Shown: positions 11,287 to 22,210 of the stretch, in pieces
How the letters are laid out: every line of letters starts with the position of its first letter
Position numbering within the stretch: position 1 is the stretch's first letter
Assembly (NCBI GenBank): GCA_032716605.1
Contig: CM064560.1
Coordinates: forward strand, 11,437,083-11,501,082
Reading direction: 5' to 3'
Length of the DNA: 64,000 bases
From: Paralithodes platypus
Lineage: Eukaryota; Arthropoda; Malacostraca; Decapoda; Lithodidae
Notes under the pieces: generated by a model
The model's database searches: none
Told to the model about the DNA's origin: nothing
The model's input: only the letters and a program-made list of their open reading frames with translations
Translations under genes and position numbers: made by a program

Positions 11287-11499
11287 CTGGAACTCTCTCT
11301 CTCTCAATCAATCTTCCCTTCATCGTATGACTCAGACTGCTTTAAACTTCGTGTGTCCAGGCATTTTGACCCCAACGTCCCTTGAATTTGACACTCTGTC
11401 ACTATTTTGGCTTTGGGGGAGACACTCGTTACAGGCAGCCTGCCTTTTATTTCCTTCATACACACAGACACAAATAAATACAAATAAAACTCACACATG

Positions 11500-12299
11500 C
11501 ACATACGTTTTCTATCCTGATAAATACAGTTAACTGTCTAGAGATAGTACAATGTCATTGAGAAGCAGAAAATGTCCAAACCGATATTCAACTAGTTTTG
11601 TTCCTAAAGGCTAGAAAGGCAGACAATAAGAATTATATACTTTGCATTTAGCTTGCTCTTCTGTATGTTGCGGTGAACGATGAATACACCCAGTAATATA
11701 TCAGCATATCCGTGTGTACTTAGAAATGTGCTCGAAAATACAATAACAAATATCATCAACGGTATTAAATTTTGTTTTCCAATAAGTGAACATTATACTG
11801 TAGTAACGAATTCAAACAATATTTCAAGCCTTGCAATCTATAAACTGTTTTTTAGAATACAACTTATGTTTCATGAAAACAAATCCGTTAAGAGATGATT
11901 GAACAAGATATCTTAAGCTTACGAACGTCCACATTTATATTAGCTTGCCTTTTTGTAATGTACCCTAAACTTATAAGGAATACAAACTTTTAGGTTATAA
12001 TAAATGTTATAATAAACTATAATTAAACTTCAATAACATTAACTTTTGTTTAGTCTGTTTCGGGTTTCTAGATATTTATGTTCAAATTTTATGAACTTCA
12101 TTGTGCTATCAAGCGAGCAAATATACCGGTAGGTAAAAATATGACTACCTTCAGAGGTAATGCATACAATATACGAGGATGCGTGACACTGCAAGCTGCA
12201 GGATATGATAAAACACTAAATATGAAGTATGTAATAGTCCGCTTTATCATCAGATATTTGGGTTACGTATTTCGCTTCAAATTTAAGACTATACCATAA
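11500..12299. other. AT-rich spacer
   Basis: The open frames of 72 and 73 codons (11680, 12078) show no recognisable family, repeat or biased composition; I do not call them genes. Confidence 0.5.
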
Positions 12300-12668
12300 C
12301 GTAAAATGGTTATTTGTTGGAGTTTCTTTATTTATATATTCATATATTTGTTTTCAATTTCTACCTAGACCTCCATCAAGCTTAAAAGAATACTCCCTCG
12401 ACCTCCTTTCAAGATATACTGTACTTGTTCATTTTTCGATAGAACAATTTCCCGGCCGAAGGCCGGTTTCTCTTAAAATTACAGGCTGGCTATCACTCGC
12501 CATGAAAAAATCGACACTTAAATGGCACAATAGGTCTTTAAATGGATATAAAAATGGGACGAAAGGTTTTAAAATCGACAAACTAATGGGGCGAACGTCT
12601 TAAAATCTGAAAACAAAAGGTACTAAACATGAGGGAGAAGGGGGACCAGAAAAACAACACATTTCCCC
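12300..12668 (-). mobile_element. TTAA MITE family P4 (GGGGAG ends), copy 1, reversed
   Basis: The right edge is CCCC followed by TTAA (12669-12672). The body contains, reversed, the family's conserved blocks: CCGGCCGAAGGCCGG (about 12452), the TGGCTATCACTCGCCA hairpin segment, and GGGCGAACGTCTTAAAA. Homologous copies are at 16677-17040, 36097-36414 and 54681-55021. The left boundary is indistinct. Confidence 0.75.
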
Positions 12669-13111
12669 TTAAATCTGTGTCTCAGGTGTGTTCATTACAG
12701 AAGATGTGTCCCAAACAGTATACTGTATAGTTGGTCACAGTCATTTGCATACACTCCATGATGTTATGTATGCAAGGGGAATGCAGTTTTTTTCGAAGTA
12801 GTTACTTCATATGATCAATTTACAGTTTTATAGCAAAATATTATTGTATGTCAACCCCACTATTTTGACTTCCATACTTAAACAAATTAGGTATACATTT
12901 ATATGTATACAAATGTTTGTGGCCGACTGTACATGTAGTTGGTAATTAATAACACTATACATTCTGTAACAAAGTTTTACAGCAAAAGGAAATATTACAT
13001 GCTGCACCAAATTAAAGGCTTTTTTTCAGCAAATGTATTAACATAGCAGTATGCTAATATTAGGGAAATAATATAATGCACCTGCAGAAGGGTACATAAA
13101 ATTGCTCCGTT

Positions 13112-13113
<2 letters not shown>
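12669..13113. other. intron spacer, nothing recognised
   Basis: AT-rich sequence between a MITE and a microsatellite; no supportable feature. Confidence 0.4.

Positions 13114-13197
<84 letters not shown>
13114..13197. repeat. (AC)n(AT)n microsatellite
   Basis: Uninterrupted AC repeat (about 13114-13145) passing directly into AT repeat (to 13197). Confidence 0.98.
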
Positions 13198-13198
<1 letters not shown>

Positions 13199-13199
<1 letters not shown>

Positions 13200-13717
13200 T
13201 ATCCGCGATCACTCTCACCAGTTTGATCACCCTTTCTCTTCCACAGACTTCCAGATACTATCCACATGCAATTCACGCTGTGACCTTATCACCTCAGAAT
13301 CAATCTATATAAATACATTAAAGCCTAGCCTGAACAACACGGCCACTGCAACACCTCTTTTCACTCAGTAAATATCCTTCCATTTTCTTTTCGTACTTTA
13401 TTGTATACCCTCTCTTATTAGTATTATTTTGTTTAAGTTTAGCTTAATGCTGTTCTCTTAATACATAGTTTTTGTTTTATTATGTTTAGTTCTTCTCGGT
13501 TCATATTCATACGAACCTTACTGCTTGATATTTCACATACATATGTAATTATTTGTATTATTTCTTATGTAAACTTTCATTTATTTTAGATTCACTGAAG
13601 ATGGAGACTGTTTTCTCCGAAACGGTTGGTAACCAATAAAGATAAGATGTTCGCTACTACGCTGGTTCTCCTTTTCCTTGTGAGACTTCGATTCCCAAGA
13701 GGAAGCTCCATTGCAAC

Positions 13718-13719
<2 letters not shown>
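13199..13719 (+). other. possible 3' region of a Penelope-like or similar retroelement
   Basis: No ORF. At 13595-13623 the motif CTGAAGA, a GGAGA/TCTCC stem and GAAAC occur in that order. Such motifs are typical of the ends of Penelope-like elements, some of which carry hammerhead ribozymes. The order resembles a hammerhead core, but position 10.1 would be mispaired and no convincing cleavage triplet follows the next stem (GGTT-GGT-AACC). The region runs up to the (TA)n at 13720. Confidence 0.25.

Positions 13720-13774
<55 letters not shown>
13720..13774. repeat. (TA)n microsatellite
   Basis: Perfect TA dinucleotide run of about 55 bases. Confidence 0.98.
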
Positions 13775-13777
<3 letters not shown>

Positions 13778-13888
13778 TATAAAGACGTCATTCTAAGATC
13801 AAATTCCTTAACTTTCTTAGAATACTATGTATCAGACCTCTTTAGTACGATAAGACCTTTTCAAATTGTATTCTGACAATCGTTACTA

Positions 13889-16492
13889 CAGTTGGTCCCC
13901 TGGTAATGCGCATTTTGGAAACGCGATTTTGGTGGCACGCGGTACACCCCAAATATCAAACATTTTGCTAACACGGCCAATACTTACACTGGATCGGGGT
14001 CCAGCTGGGCAGTTTTCTCTCTCCTGGGCCGGGCGAGGCTGTTCCGTCTCCCTCCCTGGTCCAGTAACGTCACTTGGGGCTTGTCCGGGTATGTCATTCC
14101 CTCCCCAGCGTCCTTCTCCAGTTCCACCATTGTTCACCTCACGTACCGACCCCCCCAACCGCGTGTGTTGTAACACAGACCGTGGTTCTCAAAGTGCCTT
14201 TTTTTCTGTGACTTAACCTCGCCGCCATGCCGCCCAAGAAGCACCGTATCTTTACGTACGCACAGAAATATGACATCGTAAAGGAGTTAGAGAAGGGAAA
14301 GAGACAAGCTGAGTTGGCAAGACGACATGATGTGAACGAGAGTACAATTCGCACCATTTGGAAAGACAGAGAGAAGGTTGCTAACATTATGAAGGGCAAC
14401 CCTGCAGAGGGTACTCAGGCGTCGGAAATGTCATCCTAAAGAAGACAGAGAAGCTGATGGTGCGTTATTTGGAGAGGCAAAAGAAGAACCATGTGCCGAC
14501 AGACGGACGGATGATCATAGAAAAGGCGAAGAAATATTATGCAGCAGTGGCTCGAATGAACAATGTACAGAACCCCAAACCCTTTAAGGCATCTGCTGGG
14601 TGGTTGGTGTCCTTCAATAAACGAAACAAAATGAAAAGTGTTCGTATAACAGGAGAGACAGCAAGCGCCGACCATGCTGCAGCCAACGAATTCCCTGCTT
14701 TTTTACGTGAGGTTATTGTGACCGATGGTTACAACTTGGATAAAATTTTCAACTGCGATGAGTCGGGAGTCAACTGGAAGAAAATGCCTAAACGGTCTTA
14801 CATTTCTCGCAAGGAGAAGGCAGCAAGAGGCTATAAAATAGCCAAAGAACGTGTAACCATCTTATTGACATGCAATGCTTCCGGAACATGCAAGATGAAG
14901 CCTCTAATCATGCATAAGGCAAAGCACCCAAGGCCTTATCGCAACATGGACATGTCAAAGTTAAATGTTCATTGGGTGAGTAACAAGAAGGCCTGGATGT
15001 CGTCAGCGTTGAGCCTCGAATGGTTCGATAATTATTTTGTGAAGGACTTAGAAACATTTTGTACCTGGCAAAACATTGCTTATAAAGCACTGTTATTGCT
15101 TGACAACGCACCAGGACATTCCAGATTGTTGGTTGATCGGCACCCAAACGTAAAAGTGATGTTCATGCCCCCCATCACTATGTCCCTGCTACAACCCCTT
15201 GACCAGGTGATAGCGTGCTTTAAGGGTGCGTACGCCACTAAAACTTTCCAGATGCTCGACAATGCCACTGACACCCAAGAAGAACTGCTACAGATATCGG
15301 ACGATGAATCAGTCCCTGACTCTCTCCCACCACTCGAAGAACTATCTGCCCCTGACTTTCCCCCACCACTCGAAGAACCTGCACCAAACTCGCCTCCACA
15401 ACAACAACAACGACAACAACAGCAACAGGAACCCGCCGACGGAGCAGCTATGACAGTTCATGCCTTTAGGAAAAGGTTTCATATTAAGAACGCAGTGGAT
15501 ACGATGGTGGAAGCGTGGGCTCATGTCACAAGAGCTACAATCCACCATGCCTGGAAGAATGTTCTAGAGGGGTTACCTGGGCACAAGCTGGATTTACCTG
15601 ATGAGCCAGTCAGGCTTGAAGCATTGGTGGAGAGAGCAGTCGAGGTTGCCAGACGTGTGCCCGAGATGGATGAAGTGGGGCCAGAAGATATTCAAGGTTT
15701 GATTCAGCCACCACAGGAGCTTGATGCCGAGGACCTACTGCAGGATTTGGAAGATATTGAGCAGGCAGAGGAAAAACACAGAGAAGAAGACGAACCCCAG
15801 GAAGAGCCGAATACTCCTGGTCTACGGGATTTTGTAGAATTTTCACAAAGCCTCAGCCATCACATGAACAACTTTGATCCCAAACATGACCGTTCAGCAC
15901 AGATAACAGCAAGCTTTACTGCTGCCATCCAGCCGTACTTTGATATGTTTCACGACAGGATAAATGCACGCCAGCAGACACGAATAACAGATTTCTTTCG
16001 CCAACGTGCACAGCAACAGGAACAAGTGGCGTCGAGTGACTCAACCTCAGACTCCGACCCTCAGCCACCAGACGATTTACTGTCGATTGTATCAGATGCC
16101 GACTACGGTAGCTTCGAGTACTCTGATGCTGAAGCTGGGGAGGGACCACGCCTTATCAACGAATGGCTGGCGGCGAGAGCTAACAGACCATCAACTTCAT
16201 CGCAGTGACGGTGATGGATCCGGGGGGGAGGGGACGGGGGGGATGCAACACTTCATTTATTCAGAGGTAAGAGTTGCAATGGGCAAATCAACCCAATGCA
16301 CATGTCAAATAACCTTGATAATTCATTTAATTATTATAACATAGGCATCTATGGAGAAAAAGTGGACTTTGTGGAAATCCCCAGAACACCAAGGTACCTT
16401 TTAACATGTAAACATATGGGTTCGGTAACACGGTTTTTGCTAACACAGGAGGTTACCAGAACACATTAGCCGCGTTACTGGAGGACCAACTG
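13889..16492 (+). mobile_element. Tigger/pogo DNA transposon, full length (2604 bp), TA duplication
   Basis: The terminal inverted repeats are CAGTTGGTCCCCTGGTAATGCG on the left and the reverse complement of the right end, CAGTTGGTCCTCCAGTAACGCG. They differ at only a few positions. TA dinucleotides flank both ends (13887-13888 and 16493-16494), as expected for Tc1/mariner/pogo insertions. A second, inner similarity (TTTTGCTAACACGG near 13970; TTTTTGCTAACACAGG near 16434) marks subterminal sites. The element holds one transposase gene (14227-16208) and little else. Confidence 0.92.
14227..16208 (+). pseudogene. Tigger-like transposase (CENP-B HTH + DDE), one frameshift
   Basis: The N-terminal 70 codons from ATG 14227 (after GCCGCC) form the CENP-B type helix-turn-helix (KYDIVKELEKGKRQAELARRHDVNESTIRTIW). 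That frame stops at 14437, while the rest continues from about 14430 in the next frame (VILKKTEKLMVRYLERQ...) for about 590 codons, so one frameshift separates them. Next come a second CENP-B type HTH, then the DDE core with CDESGVNWKKMP (about 14755), LLLLDNAPGHS (about 15095) and QPLDQ (about 15198). The DDD/E acidic residues are all visible; a Gly expected after QPLDQ is absent. A long acidic, Gln- and Pro-rich C-terminal tail (about 15290-16200) follows, longer than in usual Tigger proteins. It supplies strand cutting and joining for its own family; as it stands it is probably dead or recently so. Confidence 0.88.
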
Positions 16493-16631
16493 TATTTAGT
16501 TATTTAGATTAAAACAGACCTGTGAAAATCGTATGTTTCCATGATATATGTTCTACTTTTTCATCTGAAAATGTTCTTCCTAAGTTGAATAGAATAGCTT
16601 AATGTTAGCCGAAGCAAATCTAGACAGGCGC

Positions 16632-16655
16632 CGTATGTGGTGCTTACCACATACG
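16632..16655. other. short perfect hairpin
   Basis: GTATGTGGT and ACCACATAC are perfect complements separated by GCTT. It lies between the Tigger element and a TTAA MITE. No T-run or gene is attached, so I give it no function. Confidence 0.6.
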
Positions 16656-16676
16656 CCTGACCCAAACTTAGATTAA

Positions 16677-17040
16677 GGGGAGGCAGACCATTTTTCTGGA
16701 CCCCCTTCTTCCTAATGTTTAGCCCCACTAGTTTTAAGATTATACGACGTTCGGACCATTAGTTTGGCGATTTTAACACCTTTCGCCCCATTTCGTTGTC
16801 AATTTTAAGACCTTTCGTGACATTTAGGTGTTGATTTTTTCCTGGCGAGCGATAGCGAGCCTGCAATTTTGAGAGAAACCGGCCTTTGGCCGGAACATTT
16901 TTCTACCGAAAAATGTACACATTTATCTACAAGGGGGTTCTAGGGGGTGTTTTTCTAAACTTGATGGAGGCCTAGGGAGGAAACTAAAAAAAATATATGG
17001 ATAATTGAATTAATAGACGAAACAAACGGTCAGTCTCCCC
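16677..17040 (+). mobile_element. TTAA MITE family P4, copy 2 (364 bp)
   Basis: Flanked by TTAA at 16673-16676 and 17041-17044. The ends are inverted repeats: GGGGAGGCAGACC on the left and GGGGAGACTGACC as the reverse complement of the right. Inside are the family's conserved GGCGAGCGATAGCGAGCCTG hairpin and the CCGGCCTTTGGCCGG palindrome. This copy defines the family ends best. TTAA duplication fits piggyBac or Sola3 type transposases; the GGGG start differs from the CCC start of the other TTAA families here. Confidence 0.85.
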
Positions 17041-17274
17041 TTAAGATTCGTGTCAAGTAATGACTAATAGGTACCTTACTATTAATAAAAAACGGTCAGC
17101 AATTCAATAGACTGCCGTACTCATAAGGCAATTACAAATACTGAAATAACTATAGATGGAGTCGTGATATTTCTGCAAAACTTTTACATGCCCAGTGTAG
17201 ATAGTTTTGCATAGTAAGTCAGATTATTTTATATCAAAAGAAGGAATTAAATATCAACTACGGGAGTAACTCAC

Positions 17275-17403
17275 AAACTAGGAAGGTACACCAGACGACA
17301 ATGGTGAGAAGAACACCTAATGGCAGCTTGAGCGATGTTTCCCCCACGTCCGGTAGATGACAATGCTGCCCGCTGAACCCTACTGGACACTTGCACACGT
17401 ACC
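17275..17403 (-). CDS. CadN-like: neural-cadherin-like gene: exon with EGF end and start of TM helix
   Basis: 129 bp exon on the minus strand. The acceptor TCTGCGACAG precedes 17403; the donor GTGAGT begins at 17274. Both boundaries are phase 1 and match their neighbours. It encodes the last Cys-containing part of an EGF repeat (GYVCKCPVGFSGQHC) and a short linker (HLPDVGETSLKLPLG). It then gives the first half of a hydrophobic helix (VLLTIVVWCTFLV) that the next exon (7190-6984) completes to about 23 residues. The linker-plus-helix layout is like that of Drosophila CadN after its last EGF repeat, as I remember it. The intron upstream contains the RTE-like and GIPMG-RT elements, the one downstream the Tigger element. 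Confidence 0.85.
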
Positions 17404-17629
17404 CTGTCGCAGAACAACACTCTTAATTCAGTATTATACTGATTTTGTTTAATATGTAGATTGTAGTCTGATACTAAGCAAAATACAGTTAAAATAAAGC
17501 TAACATAGACACATAAGCACTATCTCATGATATCTCATGATATCCTGATAGCAAACTTCAGCTAAAGAAATACAAGTTTCAGCTTCTCACTGCTCTAGCT
17601 CGTAATTCCTTATTCATATTATCACCAAC

Positions 17630-19021
17630 CCACCAATGAACTTACAAATAAACCTAATTAATGAAATCAATGAAACTAATGAATACATGTGGTACTCCAA
17701 GGATAGATTTTTGGCTAAGATACAGGATGATTCTTTAACTGTTAACCCTTTCAGTAAACCGGGATGCATTTTCTCTTTATATTCTGGCTATTCACATACA
17801 GAAAAGGATATGTATCTTGTATTTATAATTCTTGAAAAGGCCTTTGAGATGTGCAGTACCCAGTGGGCCATGAGAAAACTCAGTGTAGAAGAATGGCTGG
17901 TATGTGTGATAATGTATATAGACGAGGGCTCATGAACAGCATTGCGAATGAAAAGTAATGAAGGAGGAGCTTACAGTTGTTGGAGTCCACCAGGGGTCTT
18001 TGTACACTTCTCTTTGTTATGGTTATGGAAGCATTATCTAGAGGTTTTAGAACAGGGGTCCCTTGGAAGCCGGTTTATGCATTATGACCTAGATCTTACT
18101 GCAGATAATGCGCAGAGTGCCGAGGCCAAATTCAACAATTGAAGGGAGGGCATGGCAAGTGAAGTATTAGAATTCAATATATATAAAACCAAGGTCATGC
18201 ACGGTGGACTAGAGCGAGGAAATGTGGAAAAACATGGTGTATATCCTTGTGCAGTATGCATGGATGGGTGTGAACTCAATTCAGTGTAGCGTCTGTCATT
18301 GCTGGGTACATCATGGGAAGAATCGTTGTACTTGGATAACAGGATCTCTGCTGATGAAGAAGTCCAAAATTGAGAAATTTGTATGTGTAGTATCAAGGGG
18401 GAGCTCATGTAGAATTACCGTCCCCCGTAACGTGTCAACTTTGGCAGCGAGCAGGTGAACAAATCTTTGAACTTGGGAGATACTAACTCTGAGGGACCAA
18501 AGCTGCCACTATAGCTAAGTTTCGATGTGGCTAGGGAAAGTTCAGAGAACTGCTGTCACTTCTAACCATGACAAAACCTCTTGTAGAGAAAGGTGTATGT
18601 ATTGTGTATTGGAAGTGCAATGACTCAATTTACTCATGCTTCAGAAACATTGCCAATTTAAGTGGATGATATCAATAGAATGGAACTTCGGCAAATGAGA
18701 ATGGTGAGATGAAAGTGTGGTGCAAAACTGCAAGATAGGGTTACTAAAGAGGAGTAGAGGACACATTTGGTATACATAGTATCAGCGATGAGATGCGTAC
18801 AAGCAGGCTTAGATAGTCTGAGCATGTAGAAAGGATGGATGAACTAAACTGTGTAAACAGATGCAAGTCCAATGAACGCGGAGGGAGCTGCACCAAGGGG
18901 TAGACCTAGAAAGACGTGGGATCAGACGACACTCTGATCCTAAATTTAAAGACACACAAGTGAGGCAGCTCTGAATAGGGCTGCCTGGAACAACGCCATT
19001 ACGATGTGAAACTGAAAGTGC
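17630..19021 (+). mobile_element. RTE-like LINE remnant (RT part and C-terminal zinc motif)
   Basis: The RT region is recognisable in pieces: KDMYLVFIILEKAFE (about 17809), RKLSVEEWLVCVIM (about 17874), and a degraded LLYADD position (about 18075-18100). A connection segment follows (YKTKVMHGGLERG near 18190). A Cys/His motif of the type YPCAVC..NSIQCSVC..WVHH comes next (about 18240-18310), then a C-terminal tail ending GRPRKTWDQ (about 18903). Many stops and frameshifts. The family is the same as that at 22556-25600 on the other strand. The Cys-rich insertion between RT and tail is a feature I remember from this LINE group, whose exact clade I cannot fix. Confidence 0.75.
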
Positions 19022-20343
19022 ACCTCGTGTGCACCACTCGGACTTTACATTTATTTTTCTATGGACATATGTTATTAGACAATTCTAAGAAGTGTAGAAG
19101 GGCATTGTGGGAGTGAATTGAAAATATAATTCACTGCTTTAATTGCTATATATTTATTCTCAGTTGATTCGTCTAACGAGCCAGAATGCAAAATTGACAC
19201 TATCAGGGATTAATCAACAACATCCAAGCAAGTTAAACTAAACCACAATATGTTACTCAAAGCTTTTGTAAGGTGTTGATTTTATATTTGTATACAGACA
19301 CGGATAAATGATCTCTCAATTTGTTTATTTAAATTGTCATTATATTGCAAGTAGTGTTGCATGTTTTTATAACGATCAATAATCAGAATACAACCTCTCC
19401 TAGGAGTATACATACAGTACGTGCTTAATAGAGCATTACATTATATCACAGTAATACAACCTCTCCTAGGAGTATACATACAGTACGTGCTTAATAGAGC
19501 ATTACATTTTATCACAGTAACGCATGGTTTTATTTTTGTCTAAAAGCCATATAACGTAGTTTCAATCCATAATTATTTCTACAAATAATGTTAATTCAAA
19601 TGTAAAACTTGCAAACTAAACAAACCAAAACTGGGACGATACAAGATAAAGGTAAAGTAACTGATCAAAATCTCTATGTGGAAATAACTCTTACAAAAAT
19701 AAAAATTTATGAAAAAACACAATCCACCACATAGGGTGTACAATACTACATGAGCAAGTTCATTTGTTTCCCAAGCAAACTAATCGCACATATAACAACG
19801 CACTATCGTCACGTTGAAAGAATTAGTCAATTTGGGAAGTCCGGGACGTTCTGGTAAATTTTACTAAACTCTGCATGAATAAAGAAACTACAATTAGTGT
19901 CAAAGTGTTCTATTTAAATCAAATGTGCAACTTGACACGACATTAATAAAAGTATAAAATACATACAGCACTCACTAACGATAGTGCTATCGGGTAGGTA
20001 CCTGTAAGCATAGCATGCCTCAAGTGACCCCTATCAATTACTACCCTACAAATAACCTACATTTATCGTACAAATATACTAAGGAAATCGCAAAAGCAAG
20101 CAATTGATACTATCAACAATGACGAGATACAATATAATACATCAAATTAATTGCAAAATATGAAGGAGCAACAACAGATTTAAACAAACTGTAGAGTTCT
20201 CTTTTTACACGAACAATTTATTTAAAAAAATCAACAATAACAATATAGAAAAAAATAAACAAATACTACATACAGACAAAAAGTAAGCAGAGGTAAATAC
20301 GAGAAACTTCAAGTTAGAGATGCTTGATTACAATTATTGATGG
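19022..20343. other. AT-rich intron spacer with a 66-bp tandem duplication
   Basis: No ORF. Positions 19387-19452 and 19453-19518 are two adjacent copies of a 66-base unit (CTCCTAGGAGTATACATACA core) with a single clear difference. Nothing else is recognised. Confidence 0.85.
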
Positions 20344-22210
20344 CAAATTTTAGAATACAGTCACAAAATTGACTTTAAAAAGATTACACGATTTAATAGC
20401 CCATTTAATTGCCTCAAAAACTCTGTCTACTAAGAGTCTGTATAGTAACCTAGCTCTAGCCCAAAAGTCATCTATTTTAGTGCAAATTTTACAACATCTT
20501 ATCAGCTGGGAATAAACACAATTATAAGTTATAATATTATCGATATTACTACTAGGGAAAGGAAAGTTTATTACGTTAACATTAAAATTATCAACTTTGT
20601 GATATATTTTAAGTGTGCAATGTTCATTAACAATCTGTATATTTATGTCAAGAACATTTTCCACTTCATTATTTACGTTACCTTGTGTGAAGGGGATGGA
20701 ATTTGGATACATTAGTTTAGCGACTTGATTAAAAAGTAACATATTGCAAACAAGAATATCATCAACATATCTACCATTATTACTTAACAATTTAGCAAGT
20801 GCTAATTTTTCTGGGAGGTTAATTTTCTTGCTACTGTCAACTAAGTCTTTTATAAATTTAAATTCTAAAGTATGCAAGAATAGATCTGCAATTAAAGGGC
20901 TAGCATTTCCACCCATAGGAATTCCTAATATTTGTTTGAAAATGTAGGGCCCGAATCTAGCAAAAATATTGAAAAGGAGGAATTTAAGTTTAGTTCTATA
21001 AAAATATACTGAACTTGTGGGAGTAGAGCTAAGTGACGCATAATTAAAATATGAACAAACATTTATGAAAACAATTCTTATTCTTAACAAAGCTGTCAAA
21101 GTGCAAATCTATAATAAAGCAAAGTTCTGAAAATACTAAATCTAACGGCAAACTAGTATACAAAGTTGAAAAGTCGAAGCTATATGTACTGAGGTAACTT
21201 TCGGCATGGTATTAAGTTTATCAATTACTTCTAATGAATTGTCAACATTCCAAATATATATTTTATTCTATGTGAGTGAGGGAGACAAAAGGTAGAACTG
21301 CCTGTAGGGAGTGCCTCCCCCAGAGTTGAAAGAGTGACCGGGACAAAATCAAGGGACGTTCGAGCCAAAATGCCTGGACACACGGAGTTTGAAGCAATTT
21401 AAGTCATAGGAAGAGGGAAAGACTGATTCTGGGAAAGAGTTCCAGAGCTCAGCAGTTGAATAGAAGAAAGACTGAGAATAGCATTTCACTCTTGGGTTGG
21501 AGAGTTGCACAGAGTAGGGGTGGGATTGTGTTGCAAGACGGGTACTACGTACCCTACGTAAAGGAGGTGGTATACACTGGGAAAACTCTGAGGAACAATT
21601 ATTATTGTAGTAGCGATATAATAGCGAGAGAGATGCAACATTGCGGAGAAGAGATGGAGATTGCAGAGAGATGGTGAGTGGACGGGAGTTAATGATACGA
21701 AAGGCTTTCCTTTCTAATTATTTTCTTAATGGTATCATAATATCTTTTATGAATATTTTAATGTATTTTAAGCAATGTAAGACTTGTTCTTACACAGTTT
21801 TAGTGGTAGCGAGTTTTGCTCCGGCAACAAAGCGATATATTTGTAAGGTCTTTTATGAAATTTGGGTAACATGTATAATTTTGCAATGCACTTGTTCTTT
21901 TAAGAAAGTTTAATATCAAATGTTACATTTTTCTTGGTATGTTCATATATTAAGTTATCATTATCCAAATAATTTTGAATTTCATAAACAGAATGACCAC
22001 ACATGTTTGTATGCAATATGTTACCTCTAATGCCTAATTCTTTTTTTCATGTTTTCTAGATAAAATGTCTTACATGTGAAGCTATAATTATTGCTGGCTT
22101 TATCTACGGTAGTAATTACAAAATGTTTACGTACATTTATTAAATCACCTTTAAGCTTATTATAACTATAGTCTACAAAATCCGAAAGATTAAAGTCATT
22201 TTAAGGGCGA
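20344..22210 (-). pseudogene. GIPMG-type reverse transcriptase (Penelope-like?), split by an insertion
   Basis: Read on the minus strand. An N-terminal part (about 22190-21990) holds DKASNNYSF and a KTFYLENMKK stretch. After the interruption at 21262-21714 comes YSFDFSTLYTSLP (about 21190-21150), the usual RT motif A of this family. An ORF of 249 codons follows (21099-20350) with KQILGIPMGGNASPLIADLFL, the catalytic box RYVDDI and a later VYSQLIRCC block. This RT type is widespread in invertebrates and I associate it with Penelope-like elements, but I see no GIY-YIG endonuclease here, so the class is uncertain. Stops between motif A and the ORF make it inactive. Confidence 0.7.
21262..21714 (-). 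mobile_element. 5'-truncated Jockey-like LINE 3' end inserted in the RT pseudogene
   Basis: The reverse complement matches the last ~450 bp of the Jockey-like family (for example 40900-41340): the KAFRIINSRPL block, SLFYRYYNN, STAELWNSLPESVFPSS, and the 3' UTR ending near CACATAGAA. It separates two parts of the GIPMG RT that otherwise read continuously. It is the only Jockey-like copy here in the sense orientation of the cadherin gene. Confidence 0.8.

Larger units (their letters stand above)
8870..11490 (+). mobile_element. Jockey-like LINE, broken by a SINE and a deletion
   Basis: A Jockey-like element with leader (8870-9170), endonuclease domain and partial RT. The endonuclease reads in mixed frames: a CNIRGLSSNF start near 9237, a DFNVHH-equivalent that is degraded, and SSDH-type residues near 9836. 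RT fragments (10385-11130) show LNTKKVYGPNGVPPVVLKN and VPKKGDRSQPSNYRPIA. A SINE interrupts at about 10019-10320. The RT palm with the YADD box is missing: sequence jumps from the DRQYVF block (11130) through a CR1/L2 3' fragment (11134-11286) to the Jockey-like C-terminal end (LELSLSQSIFPSSYDSDCFKLRVSRHF equivalent, 11287-11400). It ends in a degenerate A-rich tail near 11490. It cannot be active. Confidence 0.8.

Noticed and set aside
15342..15548. Minus-strand ORF opposite the Tigger C-terminal tail
   Set aside because: Leucine-rich by virtue of the polyglutamine CAA/CAG repeats on the plus strand; no independent support.
21456..21677. 73-codon plus-strand ORF (also 40934-41155 minus)
   Set aside because: The same antisense frame appears wherever the Jockey-like C-terminus occurs; it is a shadow of the real RT reading.
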